From Pseudoroseomonas ludipueritiae (GTDB lineage Bacteria; Pseudomonadota; Alphaproteobacteria; Acetobacterales; Acetobacteraceae), in assembly GCF_014490445.1 (NCBI RefSeq), contig NZ_JACTUZ010000009.1, positions 1-64,000 on the forward strand: a stretch of 64,000 nucleotides of DNA, read 5' to 3'. Below the pieces are notes generated by a model. It was not told the DNA's origin, did no database searches, and saw nothing but the letters and a program-made list of their open reading frames with translations. Below, one piece after another: positions 1-8,868 of the stretch; position 1 is the first letter of the stretch, and each line of letters starts with the position of its first letter. The position numbers were made by a program, and so were the translations under genes.

Positions 1-85
1 TACGAGGTTTATAAGAAGGTTGTTCAGGAGCGGAAGCTGCAACCCGACTAAGCGGCGGGCTGGTCCCAAACCATTCCAATCGACC

Positions 86-218
86 GGGACCGGCAGGGAC
101 GTCCAGGGGCTCGTGGGCGCTGACCCGGTGCAGCATGCGATACCGCCCGCTGGCCTCCAGCAGGGCCGCTATCTCCTCGAGCTGGCTGGCATCGGGTCGA
201 GGTCGCGTCACGCGGCAT
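86..218 (-). pseudogene. 5' fragment of DEDDh exonuclease gene (decayed copy)
   Basis: Read on the minus strand from the ATG at 218, this fragment starts MPRD like the intact exonuclease encoded at 42,731-43,810, then loses frame after about four codons. In the next frame the translation continues with ASQLEEIAALLEASGRYR and AHEPLDVPAG, matching the N-terminal 44 residues of the intact protein. The catalytic domain is absent; similarity stops near position 86. It is a remnant of the segmental duplication and cannot encode a functional nuclease. Confidence 0.75.
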
Positions 219-283
219 GCTGCTTCCATGCCCGCGGCGCCTTCATGAGCCAGTGGACCAGAAGGCGACCAGGCGCCTGGCGG

Positions 284-503
284 CTACCCGTCCGCCTGCG
301 GCACCCCCAGTCTCAGCTCCTGCTGGACATGGGCGAACTGCCCAGGGGCCAGCCTACTGCGCTGTGACGCCAGCCAGCGCAGCGCCTCCAGACCCTCCTC
401 CGTGAAGTGGGCGCGGGCCATGTGCGGCGAACCGGCGCTGACTACCATCAGGCCGCGATCCACCATGCTCTGCACGGCGGCCGGAACCTTCGGTTGCCCG
501 GCA
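284..503 (-). pseudogene. Truncated copy of small conserved gene at 43,877-44,245
   Basis: The minus-strand frame encodes a 3' half (VQSMVDRGLMVV through PQADG) nearly identical to the C-terminal half of the 122-residue protein at 43,877-44,245. The N-terminal part, including the region with PPSPTSDRPTELL, is missing because homology stops at about 503. No ribosome-binding site or start can be justified, so this is called a truncated pseudogene. The reading frame of the remaining part is intact, so decay may be recent or the piece may still be selected. Confidence 0.7.
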
Positions 504-762
504 CTGCAACATGCCTTTGAAGTAGATCTGCCCCGTCTGCCTCGGGCAACGGATTAGCAGCAGGCCCCGCTGGCGCCAGCTCCTGTGAGAACCAGTTGTG
601 CGGCGGCATGGGAATTACCGCCGCGCGTCAGAGGTGGGTAGTCGAAAGCCTCTCCGGGTGAACACGTGACAACCCCATTCCTAAGCATGCGGCGTCATGT
701 CAGATTGCTTGAAAATCAATGCAGGCCCACCTTCAAAAGGCCTGTCGAACGGGAGGTACACC

Positions 763-2103
763 ATGCCGCGACCAGTCCTGTCACGCCGCGCCATGCTCGC
801 TGCGGGCGGCGCTGCCGCCCTGCTGCCGAGGGTGGCCAGCGCTCAGCTCGAACAACGGGTGGTGGTGGTCACCAGCTTCTCGCGCGACGTCACGACCCCC
901 TTCGCCACGGCCTTCGAGAAGGCTCATCCGGGCACCAAAGTCGAGATCCAGAACCGAAACACGAATGCCGCAGTCGCTTTCATCAGAGAGACGCGATCCA
1001 GCCCGCCTGACCTGATGTGGGCCAGTGCCCCAGATGCTTTCGAGGTGCTCAAGCAGGGCAATCTGCTTGCCAGGCCACGCATCGACACGTCTGGCATCCC
1101 CGAACGCATCGGGGGCCAGCCGACCAACGATCCGGATGGCCGCTATTTCGGGTTTGCGGTCAGCGGCTACGGCATCATGTACAACACGCGTTACCTGCGC
1201 GCGAACCGTCTCCCCGAGCCGAAGGAGTGGGCGGATCTAACGAAGCCCGTCTATCAGGGGCATGTCGGCATTTCCGCTCCCAGCCGATCGGGCACCACCC
1301 ATCTGACCATCGAAACCATTCTCCAGGGTAAGGGCTGGGCGAAGGGCTGGGCTCAACTGCTGGAAATGGCTGGAAACTTCGCACAGGTCTCCGACCGCAG
1401 CTTCGGCGTTCCGGATGCCGTGAACAGCGGGCAGTACGGCTTGGGGATCGTGATCGACTTTTTCGGCCTTTCGGCCAAGGCATCCGGGTTCCCGGTAGAC
1501 TTCGTCTACCCGTCGGTCACCACCCTGGTACCGGCCAACATCGCGATGATCGAGGGCGCGCGAAACCCCAATGCCGCCCAGGCCTTCATTCAGTTCCTGC
1601 TCTCGCCCGAGGGCCAGCAGATCCTGCTCGACCCCAAGGTGATGCGCCTGCCGGTGCGTGCCGAAATCTATGCCAAGGCCCCGGCTGGGTTTCCCAACCC
1701 CTTCACCAATCCCAGCCTTGGCGCCCGGGTGAAGTTCGACAATGACGTTTCGGAAGTGCGGTACGAGTTGCTCAACAGCCTCTTCGACCGCGCCATCACC
1801 TTCCGCCTCCGTGAGCTGGTCGATGCCTGGAAGGCGGTTCGGGCCGCCGAAGCGCAACTAGCCCGCAGCAACAGCCCGGAAGGGCTGCGCCTGCTGGGAG
1901 AGGCCCGCGCGAAGCTGACCACCGTTCCTGTCACCGAGGCCCAGGCCGCTGACAAGTCCGTCGCTGGCGCCTTCCGCGCGGCGAAGCCCGACCAGCCTTC
2001 TGCGGGCCGTCAGGCGCAGTTCGAGGAGGAATGGGACCGCGCAACCGTAGCGGCCTATGCGGAGGGCAAGCGCCTCGCCGAACAGGCCCTGCGGGCCCGG
2101 TGA
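763..2103 (+). CDS. ABC transporter extracellular solute-binding protein
   Basis: Periplasmic receptor (446 aa) of a binding-protein-dependent importer of the iron/2-aminoethylphosphonate/putrescine type (SBP_bac_6/11-like). The start at 763 is chosen because GGGAGG lies just upstream and it gives a signal peptide: positive residues with an RR pair (LSRRAMLAAGGAAALLPRVASAQ). The next 320 residues look like a ferric-type binding protein (SFSRDVTTPFATAFEKAHPGTKVE). A C-terminal stretch of roughly 100 charged, Ala-rich residues extends beyond the usual family length. The stop overlaps the permease start. The ligand cannot be read from sequence. Confidence 0.85.
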   Translation: MPRPVLSRRAMLAAGGAAALLPRVASAQLEQRVVVVTSFSRDVTTPFATAFEKAHPGTKVEIQNRNTNAAVAFIRETRSSPPDLMWASAPDAFEVLKQGNLLARPRIDTSGIPERIGGQPTNDPDGRYFGFAVSGYGIMYNTRYLRANRLPEPKEWADLTKPVYQGHVGISAPSRSGTTHLTIETILQGKGWAKGWAQLLEMAGNFAQVSDRSFGVPDAVNSGQYGLGIVIDFFGLSAKASGFPVDFVYPSVTTLVPANIAMIEGARNPNAAQAFIQFLLSPEGQQILLDPKVMRLPVRAEIYAKAPAGFPNPFTNPSLGARVKFDNDVSEVRYELLNSLFDRAITFRLRELVDAWKAVRAAEAQLARSNSPEGLRLLGEARAKLTTVPVTEAQAADKSVAGAFRAAKPDQPSAGRQAQFEEEWDRATVAAYAEGKRLAEQALRAR

Positions 2104-3833
2104 GCGCGGCCCTGGTGCGCCCCTGGAGGGCGCGGCTACGCTTCGAGGCCAGTGTGAGCCAAGTGATCGCCGCGACGCTGGTCGCGGCTTTTCTGCTGGC
2201 CTTCCTGCTGATGCCGGTAGGGCGGGTGATCCTGACCGCGTTCCTCGACCCGGCAGGCGGCTTTACCCTTATCCATTTCGCCGATTTCTTCCGCACCAGC
2301 CTGTTCATCGAAAGCTTCTGGAACAGTCTCTATGTCGCAGGGATGAGCGTTGTCTTCGCCTCGGTCCTGGCGGTACCATTGGCAGTCATCCTGGCGCGTT
2401 ATCGCTTCCCTGGCAGTGCGCTGATCGCAACTCTGGGCGTTCTGCCGCTGGTGATGCCGCCCTTCGTTGGCGCAGTGGCGATGCAGCTCATCTTCGGCCG
2501 CAACGGCACCGTCAATCTGCTGCTGATGGACTGGTTCGATCTCCGCCTGGACCTGATGGAGGGGCTTAACGGCGTCATCTTCGTCCAGTCGCTGCACTAC
2601 TTCCCCTTCATCCTGATGAACCTTTCGGCCTCGCTCGCAAACATCGACGTGTCGATGGAGGAGGCCGGACAAAACCTGGGCGCGCGCGGCCTGACCCTGC
2701 TGCGCACCATCGTGCTTCCGCTGTCGCTTCCGGGTTACCTCGCAGGCGCTAGCTTGGTCTTCGTGAAGGTCTTCGACGACCTTGCCACGCCGCTGCTGCT
2801 CAATGTCACCAATATGCTGGCGCCGCAGGCCTATCTGCGCGTGACCTCGGTCGGGCTGGCTGATCCGATGGGCTATGTGATCAGCGTGATCCTGATCGCG
2901 GTATCGCTCGCCGCCATGGTCGGCTCGGGCCTGCTGCTTCGCGGGCGCGACTACGCCACGGCACAGCGCGGCGGTGGTGGGCTGTCGCATCGGCGCATGA
3001 CAGCGCGCGGCAAGCTTCTGGCCTGGCTTTTTGTTGTGCCGGTGCTGTTCCTAGTGCTGGCGCCGCATATCGGCATCCTGCTGCTAAGTTTGGCGACTAT
3101 CTGGTCCTTCAGCCCGCTGCCCGACGCCTTCACCCTGGCCCACTACGGCACCGTACTGCGCGAGACACCACAATTTCTGACCAACACCCTGTTGTTCTGC
3201 GGCATCGCCGCGCTGATCGATGTGGTGCTGGGGGTGGTGATTGCCTGGTTGGTACATCGCACCAAGCTGCCCGGTCGGGAGCTGCTTGACCTTGCTGCGA
3301 TGTCGGCGTTGGCGGTCCCTGGGCTGGTGCTGGGCATCGGCATCTTGCGCACCTATTTCGACACCCATCTGCCTGGAGGTGACTCGCTGGCCACCTGGTG
3401 GGGCATGCTGATCATCGTTCTGGCGGTCCGCCGCCTGCCCTACGCCCTGCGCGGTGCTACAGCCGCGCTGCGTCAGGTGCATCGCAGTCTGGAGGAAGCC
3501 GCGGAGAATGTTGGCGCCAGCAAGGCCGTGACCCTAACCCGTATCACCGTGCCCCTGATGGCTGGTGGGCTGGCAGCGGCGTTCGTCACCAGCTTTGCCA
3601 CCGCCGCCGTGGAGCTCTCCGCCACGCTGGTTCTGGTGACACGCGACGTCGATGCACCGATAGCTTATGGGATCTACATCTATATGCAGAGTGCCGCAGG
3701 CCGTGGCCCCGGCGCGGCACTGGGCGTCATCGCCGTGCTCGCAGTCGCGCTCTGCACATGGGGCGCACATGCAGTCGCCGAGCGCGAGCGCAGCCGCCGC
3801 GTCAGAACGTCTGAAAGCCAGGAGGCCGCATGA
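2100..3833 (+). CDS. ABC transporter permease, fused two-domain (FbpB/ThiP-like)
   Basis: Inner-membrane permease of 577 aa containing two tandem BPD_transp_1 halves, so one chain forms the whole channel as in FbpB and ThiP. Both halves carry an EAA-type loop: EEAGQNLGARGLTLLRTIVLP in the first and EEAAENVGASKAVTLTRITVP in the second, where the ATPase docks. The GTG at 2100 overlaps the preceding TGA (GTGA), implying translational coupling; the upstream in-frame ATG would lie deep in the receptor gene. About twelve hydrophobic segments are visible. Confidence 0.9.
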   Translation: MSAALVRPWRARLRFEASVSQVIAATLVAAFLLAFLLMPVGRVILTAFLDPAGGFTLIHFADFFRTSLFIESFWNSLYVAGMSVVFASVLAVPLAVILARYRFPGSALIATLGVLPLVMPPFVGAVAMQLIFGRNGTVNLLLMDWFDLRLDLMEGLNGVIFVQSLHYFPFILMNLSASLANIDVSMEEAGQNLGARGLTLLRTIVLPLSLPGYLAGASLVFVKVFDDLATPLLLNVTNMLAPQAYLRVTSVGLADPMGYVISVILIAVSLAAMVGSGLLLRGRDYATAQRGGGGLSHRRMTARGKLLAWLFVVPVLFLVLAPHIGILLLSLATIWSFSPLPDAFTLAHYGTVLRETPQFLTNTLLFCGIAALIDVVLGVVIAWLVHRTKLPGRELLDLAAMSALAVPGLVLGIGILRTYFDTHLPGGDSLATWWGMLIIVLAVRRLPYALRGATAALRQVHRSLEEAAENVGASKAVTLTRITVPLMAGGLAAAFVTSFATAAVELSATLVLVTRDVDAPIAYGIYIYMQSAAGRGPGAALGVIAVLAVALCTWGAHAVAERERSRRVRTSESQEAA

Positions 3834-4858
3834 GCGTCGAGGTCGAAGCCGTATCCTTTGGATACGGCGCCACGCGGGTGCTGGAAGATGTCTCTCTCTC
3901 GGTGCGCAAGGGGGAGTTCTTTGCCTTCCTTGGCCCATCGGGCAGTGGAAAGACCACGTTGCTGCGGCTGATCGCGGGCTTCGGTACGCCCGATCAAGGC
4001 CGTATTGTGATCGGCGGAAAGGACATGACCCGTGTTCCGCCCTGGAGCCGCAACGTTGGCCTGGTCTTCCAGAACTACGCGCTATGGCCGCACATGACGG
4101 TGGGGCAGAACGTGGCATTCGGCTTGGACCGTCGCGGCATCTCGCGCGCCGACCGCGACCGCAAGGTCCATGCTGCACTTGACCTGGTGGGACTCGCGCA
4201 CCTGATCGACCGCCGCCCAGCACAATTATCCGGTGGCCAACAGCAGCGCGTCGCCATCGCCCGTACTCTGGCGATCGAACCTGAGGTGCTGCTGCTCGAC
4301 GAACCACTTTCCAATCTCGATGCCGCCCTGCGCGCCGGGGTACGGCAGGAACTGGTGGAGCTCCAACGCCGCCTGGGCCTGACCACCATCCTGGTCACTC
4401 ATGACCAGGAGGAGGCAAACGCCGCCGCCGATCGCATGGCCGTTCTTGACGGCGGCAAGGTGCTGCAGGTCGGCCCGCCGACGGAGCTCTACGACCGCCC
4501 CGTAAACCGTTTCGTGGCGGGCTTCCTCGGTACGGCGAATCTGATTGAGGGCGAGGTGACTGGCGGCGTCTTCCGTGTCGGCCGCGCCGTGCTGCCATTG
4601 GCTGAACCGGCTGCCGACGGCCGTGCCACCCTGGCGCTGCGTCCACAAAGCATGAGGCTTGTGCGGGTGGCCGAACCTGGGGCCTTGCCTGCCAAGGTGC
4701 TGCGTGCGGAGTTCCTGGGCGGGCACCTGCGCTACACTCTGGACCTCGACGGCCTGACCCTCATCGCCGAGGAAACCCATCAGCGCGGCTGTGAACCATT
4801 GGCACCCGGCGCAGCCATTCTAATAGTTGTGGATCCGCGTCAGGTCTCGGTCATCTAG
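3830..4858 (+). CDS. ABC transporter ATP-binding protein (PotA/FbpC type)
   Basis: ATPase subunit (342 aa) powering the importer. Walker A GPSGSGKTT is at residues 35-43, the Q-loop in LVFQNYALWPH, the signature LSGGQQQR near residue 134, Walker B LLLLDEP and the switch histidine in VTHDQEEA. A TOBE-type domain occupies the last 100 residues, typical for iron, polyamine and aminoethylphosphonate importers. The ATG overlaps the permease stop (ATGA at 3830). The three-gene operon is complete; no regulator is adjacent. Confidence 0.92.
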   Translation: MSVEVEAVSFGYGATRVLEDVSLSVRKGEFFAFLGPSGSGKTTLLRLIAGFGTPDQGRIVIGGKDMTRVPPWSRNVGLVFQNYALWPHMTVGQNVAFGLDRRGISRADRDRKVHAALDLVGLAHLIDRRPAQLSGGQQQRVAIARTLAIEPEVLLLDEPLSNLDAALRAGVRQELVELQRRLGLTTILVTHDQEEANAAADRMAVLDGGKVLQVGPPTELYDRPVNRFVAGFLGTANLIEGEVTGGVFRVGRAVLPLAEPAADGRATLALRPQSMRLVRVAEPGALPAKVLRAEFLGGHLRYTLDLDGLTLIAEETHQRGCEPLAPGAAILIVVDPRQVSVI

Positions 4859-5098
4859 GTGTTTAGTCCCGGAGTGTAGTGGTACGGTTAGCCATCATGC
4901 GTGGAGGGAGGCGTGATGGGCCATGTTCTACACAGCTGCTCCAAGCGCAGGCTGACGGTACGGGCGATGCCGTTGCTTTGCAGATAGTCGACAGCATAGT
5001 CAGCCGAAGTCATGACTGGGCGGCAGGCGCAAAGGCCTGTGGCGGTTCGCCGGATGCGGCCCCTTGTATCACTGCCGAGCACGATGGCGGGTTCCCGA

Positions 5099-6259
5099 AT
5101 GGTTGCTGACAGCGCAGCGTCCAACCGCTGGCGGCTGCTCCGCTGGTTCATCTCCTCCGCCACCTGTAGCGTGCCGCAGGCGGCAGGGCCCATCGCGTTC
5201 TCGCTGGTTGCCCTGGGCCTCACTGGCGACGCCAGCCGCGGCGCGGCCATCGTCCTGGCCATGACACTGGCGCAGGTGGTGGGGGCGGTCCCGATCGCCC
5301 GGCTCGGCAGGAACTGGCCCGCTGCCACCTTCCTGAGGGTGCTGGTGGGCGTCCGCACCGCGGCCCTGGTCCTGCTCTCCGCCCTGGCGGCAGGCGGGGC
5401 GCCGTTCATCTGGCTCATCCTGGCCGCCGTGGTCGGGGGCTCCGTGAACGGCGCGGCCCACGGGTATCTGCGCTCCGTACTCAACGCGTTGGCACCTGCC
5501 TCGCGGCTTCCCCGTGCCCTCGGCATCGCGGCCACGCTCAACGAGCTGACCTTCGTGCTGGCGCCGGTGGCGGCCTCGGGCCTCGGCACCATTTCGCCGG
5601 TCTTCGCCGTCCTGGCGCTCGCGGGCCTGGGCGCCATCCCGATGCTGCTGGTGCCGCAGACCCGTTCCACTTCCGTCGAAGGCGTACTCCATGCCGGGGG
5701 TTCGGTGCTCAGCCCGTCCATCCTGCTCTGGCTCATGTGTGCCGCGGCGGGTGGGGCCACCGTGGCAGCCATTGAAATCGGCGCCGTCGCGCTAGCGCTG
5801 CGGTTCGGCTACGAGCCAGCCCTAGCGTTCCTGTTCACCGTGCCGCTGTGCCTGGCCTCGGTGGCCGGTGGGATCTGGGTCAGCCTGCGCAACCGCATGG
5901 CCACGCGGATGGCGGTGGTGGCAAAACTCTCCATCATGACCCTGGGCGCCGCCCTGGTGGCGCTCGAGCAGTCGGTCGCCATGACCGTTCTCGGCGCTGT
6001 GCTGGTGGGTTCCGTCCTGGCGCCGCTTGGCACCTACTACTCGCTTGCTCTCGACACGCTGGCTCCACCGCACCGGCGGGCGGAGGTCTTCGCCCTGCTG
6101 CGCACCGCCAACTCGTCCGGCGTCATCGTCGCCAGCGCGATCCTGACCGCGGCCTCCCTGTCAGCAACGTCGGTCGCTGTCGCTGGCCTGATGTTCCTCG
6201 CCACCTCGACGGTCGCCAGCGCGATGTACCGGCACCAGTCTCGGACTCGTCAGGTGTAG
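5099..6259 (+). CDS. MFS transporter
   Basis: Integral membrane protein, about 386 aa from the ATG at 5099, with roughly twelve hydrophobic segments and a short central loop (LLVPQTRSTSVEG), as in the major facilitator superfamily. The longer frame opens at 5012, but those residues are Arg-rich and not membrane-like; GGCGGG precedes the ATG at 5099. The substrate cannot be told. It stands alone, convergent with the next LysR gene. Confidence 0.75.
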   Translation: MVADSAASNRWRLLRWFISSATCSVPQAAGPIAFSLVALGLTGDASRGAAIVLAMTLAQVVGAVPIARLGRNWPAATFLRVLVGVRTAALVLLSALAAGGAPFIWLILAAVVGGSVNGAAHGYLRSVLNALAPASRLPRALGIAATLNELTFVLAPVAASGLGTISPVFAVLALAGLGAIPMLLVPQTRSTSVEGVLHAGGSVLSPSILLWLMCAAAGGATVAAIEIGAVALALRFGYEPALAFLFTVPLCLASVAGGIWVSLRNRMATRMAVVAKLSIMTLGAALVALEQSVAMTVLGAVLVGSVLAPLGTYYSLALDTLAPPHRRAEVFALLRTANSSGVIVASAILTAASLSATSVAVAGLMFLATSTVASAMYRHQSRTRQV

Positions 6260-6511
6260 CTGGACCAGAGCGGCATCACTGCTTCCGCCCTACTCGGCAG
6301 CCATGTAGGTGGTTGCATTGGGCGCACAGCGACCGGGTCCGGCCGGAAGCGGAATGGCTGCTTCTGAAGCCAAGTGCCGAAAAGCGGATATGCATCTGGC
6401 TCTCAGATCCTGTCCGCAGGTAACCCTTTCGCCCCTTTAGGCCGATTTCCACGGGATCGGTCCGAAGGAGCCTAGGTTCTGGGGTGGCTTGCCGCCGCAG
6501 CGCTTCCTAGG

Positions 6512-7426
6512 TCATTCTGCTGGCAGGAGCGCCTTCCCTGAGCCAGCCGCCACGAGGTGGTCCGCCAGTCGTCGCGCATGGGACGGCAGCGCGGCGAGCC
6601 GCTTCACGGCCACAACGAGGCGCCGCTCGGCCCAAGGATCTTCGAGGGCCACGGCGACGAGCGAGCCGCGCTCATCCCATTGCCTCGCCGCCGCCTCTGG
6701 CACCACGGCGACACCTGCGCCGAGTGCGATCATGCGGCAGGCAGCGTCCAGCCCGCGCACCCGCACGCGCGTGCGCATCCGTCCCCCCACCCGTGCCGCA
6801 TGCCCGGCTAAGTGCCCGCCGAGCGCGCTGTCGCCGGAGAGGCCCACGAACTCGCTCCCCAGCGCTTCCGCGAAGGCGATCCCGTCACGCCCTGCCAGCG
6901 CGTGACCGGGCGGCACCACCAGTACCAGCCGATCAGTCCGGAACGGCATCACCTCCAGCCCTGACAGGTCGGCGTGCCCGGCCGCGATCCCGATCTCGGC
7001 CCGCTCCTCCGCCACGGCCCGGGCCACCTCGGGGCTTGGCCGCTCGTCCAGATCGACATCGACATTCGGGTTCGCGACGAGGAAGGCCGCGAGGATCTCG
7101 GGCAGATGCACGGTCGCGGCGGCCGTGTTGGCCAGCAGCCGGACATGTCCCTTCAGCCCACGGGCGTACTCGCCCAACTCGCCGCGCATTCGCTCCACCT
7201 GCCCGGTCACCAGCCGCGCGTGGTGCAGCAGCGCACGGCCCGCTGGTGTCGGCTCGACCCCGCGCCGCCCGCGCTCCAGCAGAGCAATGCCTGCTTGCGC
7301 CTCCATCCCCTGAACCCGGGCACTGGCGGAGGCCAGGGCGAGGCCAGAGCGCGCCGCGCCTGCCGTGATGCTTCCTGCCTCGATCACGTGAAGGAACAGG
7401 CGTAGGTCGGTCAGGTCGAAGTGCAT
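6512..7426 (-). CDS. LysR-family transcriptional regulator
   Basis: 304 aa. Winged-helix DNA-binding domain at residues 1-65 (DLTDLRLFLHVIEAGSITAGAARSGLALASASARVQGME), then a substrate-binding domain. It is divergent from the TauE/SafE-type permease with a 99-base gap, the usual arrangement of a LysR regulator and its target. Its N-terminus closely resembles that of the LysR protein encoded at 61,883, so the two are probably paralogues. No clear palindrome was found in the intergenic gap. Confidence 0.9.
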   Translation of the reverse strand: MHFDLTDLRLFLHVIEAGSITAGAARSGLALASASARVQGMEAQAGIALLERGRRGVEPTPAGRALLHHARLVTGQVERMRGELGEYARGLKGHVRLLANTAAATVHLPEILAAFLVANPNVDVDLDERPSPEVARAVAEERAEIGIAAGHADLSGLEVMPFRTDRLVLVVPPGHALAGRDGIAFAEALGSEFVGLSGDSALGGHLAGHAARVGGRMRTRVRVRGLDAACRMIALGAGVAVVPEAAARQWDERGSLVAVALEDPWAERRLVVAVKRLAALPSHARRLADHLVAAGSGKALLPAE

Positions 7427-7525
7427 CGGGCATGCTCCGGTCGGCTTGCCTTCGTAAAGGGCTGAGGCTGGCTACGCTACTCCCGCATTGTGGCGCAGGG
7501 ATGCCTAGCCGCAGCATCGCTGCCC

Positions 7526-8272
7526 ATGACCGACCTTCTCCCCTTCGTCCTGCTCATCGCAGGCACATTCCTCTTCGCCGGACTGGTCAAGGGCGTCATC
7601 GGCCTTGGCCTGCCCACCGTTTCCATGGGCCTGCTTGGCCTCGCCATGCCGCCCGTCGAGGCCGCGGCCATGCTGCTGGTGCCTTCGTTGGTGACGAACA
7701 TCTGGCAGCTCCTCGCCGGGCCGCGCTTCGGCGCCCTGCTGCGCCGCCTCTGGCCCATGATGGTGGGCGTCGTGGTGGGCACCCTTGCTGGATCGGGGAT
7801 CATCGCGGGCACGGCCGCCCACGCCGCGACCGCGGGCCTCGGCGCGGCGCTGGTGCTCTACGCCGTCGTCGGGCTGATGAAGCTGCGGCTGTGCATACCT
7901 CCCGGGGCGGAGCGTTGGGCGGGGCCGCTGGTGGGTGCGGTGACGGGGCTGGTCACAGGGGCGACAGGCGTGTTCGTCATCCCGGCCGTGCCGTACCTGG
8001 GATCGCTTGGGCTGGAGCGCGACGACCTGGTGCAGGCTCTCGGCCTGTCGTTCACCGTGTCCACCTTTGCCCTGGCGGGCGGTCTCGCCCTGCATGGCGC
8101 ACTGCCGCTCGCCATCACGGGCACCTCACTGCTTGCCCTCTTGCCCGCGCTCGCTGGCATGGCGCTCGGCGGATGGCTGCGGGCACGGGTCCGTCCGGAG
8201 ACGTTCCGGCTCTGCTTTTTCTTAGGCCTCCTGGCGCTGGGCGGGGAGCTGCTCTGGAGGGGAGTGGCATGA
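7526..8272 (+). CDS. TauE/SafE-family membrane permease
   Basis: Membrane protein of 248 aa with about eight hydrophobic segments in two repeated halves. The N-terminal motif GLVKGVIGLGLPTVSMGLL and the second-half counterpart GLVTGATGVFVIPAVPYLG are characteristic of the TauE/SafE (DUF81) family of sulfite/organosulfonate or organic-anion exporters. The start at 7526 (MTDLLPFVLL) puts the first membrane segment at the N-terminus; the in-frame start at 7490 adds 12 unlikely residues. Likely controlled by the divergent LysR gene. Confidence 0.88.
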   Translation: MTDLLPFVLLIAGTFLFAGLVKGVIGLGLPTVSMGLLGLAMPPVEAAAMLLVPSLVTNIWQLLAGPRFGALLRRLWPMMVGVVVGTLAGSGIIAGTAAHAATAGLGAALVLYAVVGLMKLRLCIPPGAERWAGPLVGAVTGLVTGATGVFVIPAVPYLGSLGLERDDLVQALGLSFTVSTFALAGGLALHGALPLAITGTSLLALLPALAGMALGGWLRARVRPETFRLCFFLGLLALGGELLWRGVA

Positions 8273-8472
8273 TAGGAAGGACAACGACGCCCGATGCCGC
8301 GCGCCCAGGAGTTATCCTGGTGCTCGCGCTGGCTGGCGTCGTCATTGCCCTCTTCGACGCGGCTATACCTCCGATGGTACCCGCCTTAGCTCCGACAGTT
8401 GCCACCAACACGATCGAGGGTTGCTTCCCTATCGTTTCGCCAGGCTTGCGCGACATGATGGAGCAGGACTGA
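8269..8472 (+). CDS. Small putative membrane protein, coupled to TauE-type gene
   Basis: A 67-residue frame whose ATG overlaps the TauE-type stop codon (ATGA at 8269) and is preceded by a GGAGGGGAG Shine-Dalgarno sequence. One hydrophobic segment is visible (GVILVLALAGVVIALFDAAI), followed by a Pro/Ala/Thr stretch. I do not recognise a family. It could be a genuine small protein translated by coupling or the truncated 5' end of a larger transporter gene. The overlap and ribosome-binding site are the main support. Confidence 0.4.
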   Translation: MIGRTTTPDAARPGVILVLALAGVVIALFDAAIPPMVPALAPTVATNTIEGCFPIVSPGLRDMMEQD

Positions 8473-8868
8473 ACTGGAACGATAGGCCATCAATGTCCGC
8501 TATGCGGAAAGCTGATTGGTTGCTCGGATGTCCGAGATTGCTCCGCAGCCATTATTCTCTCCAAGACGTTGTGCATCCTCGCCTCTGTGGCCTGTGCGGC
8601 ATCGGGGCATGGGAACTCGGCGGCAATGCTTGAGGCACTCAAGTCACTGCCGGGAAGGAGCGTGACCTCCCTGCAACAACAGACCGCTAGAGCCGGGTAG
8701 CGGAGCGGGAGAGGCAGCGATGGTGGAACAACTGATCCCAAGTTGCCCAAAGCAGCTCCGAGCGTCCGCTGCGACTCTTCGGCGCCTCCATGCGGCGCCG
8801 ATGGTTTTGTAACCGCAATCTCCAAGAGCGCGTTGTCCGGCCGGTTCCTGCGGCACGGAGCATGCCCC
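8473..8868. other. Intergenic gap without recognised gene
   Basis: Nearly 400 bases between the small membrane ORF and the AI-2E-type gene. Frames here are short and lack ribosome-binding sites or recognisable protein. A CGGAG sequence at its right end serves the downstream start. Confidence 0.6.

Larger units (their letters stand above)
86..503. repeat. Diverged segmental duplicate, copy 1 (left edge)
   Basis: This stretch matches 43,676-44,096. Positions 241-503 align without a gap and I count about 25 mismatches in 263 bases (about 90% identity). Left of 241 there are small indels. It contains the 5' end of an exonuclease gene and the 3' part of a small gene, in the same order and orientation as the intact locus. 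The match ends abruptly near 503. Confidence 0.85.

Noticed and set aside
4888-5098. Protein-like minus-strand frame before the MFS gene
   Set aside because: A stretch such as DYAVDYLQSNGIARTVSLRL looks protein-like but has no recognisable family or start; it may be a remnant but cannot be supported.
7432-8268. 5' part of a 346-codon plus-strand frame over the TauE-type gene
   Set aside because: Shadow of the permease. Only its last 67 codons, from 8269, have a good start and were kept as a small ORF.
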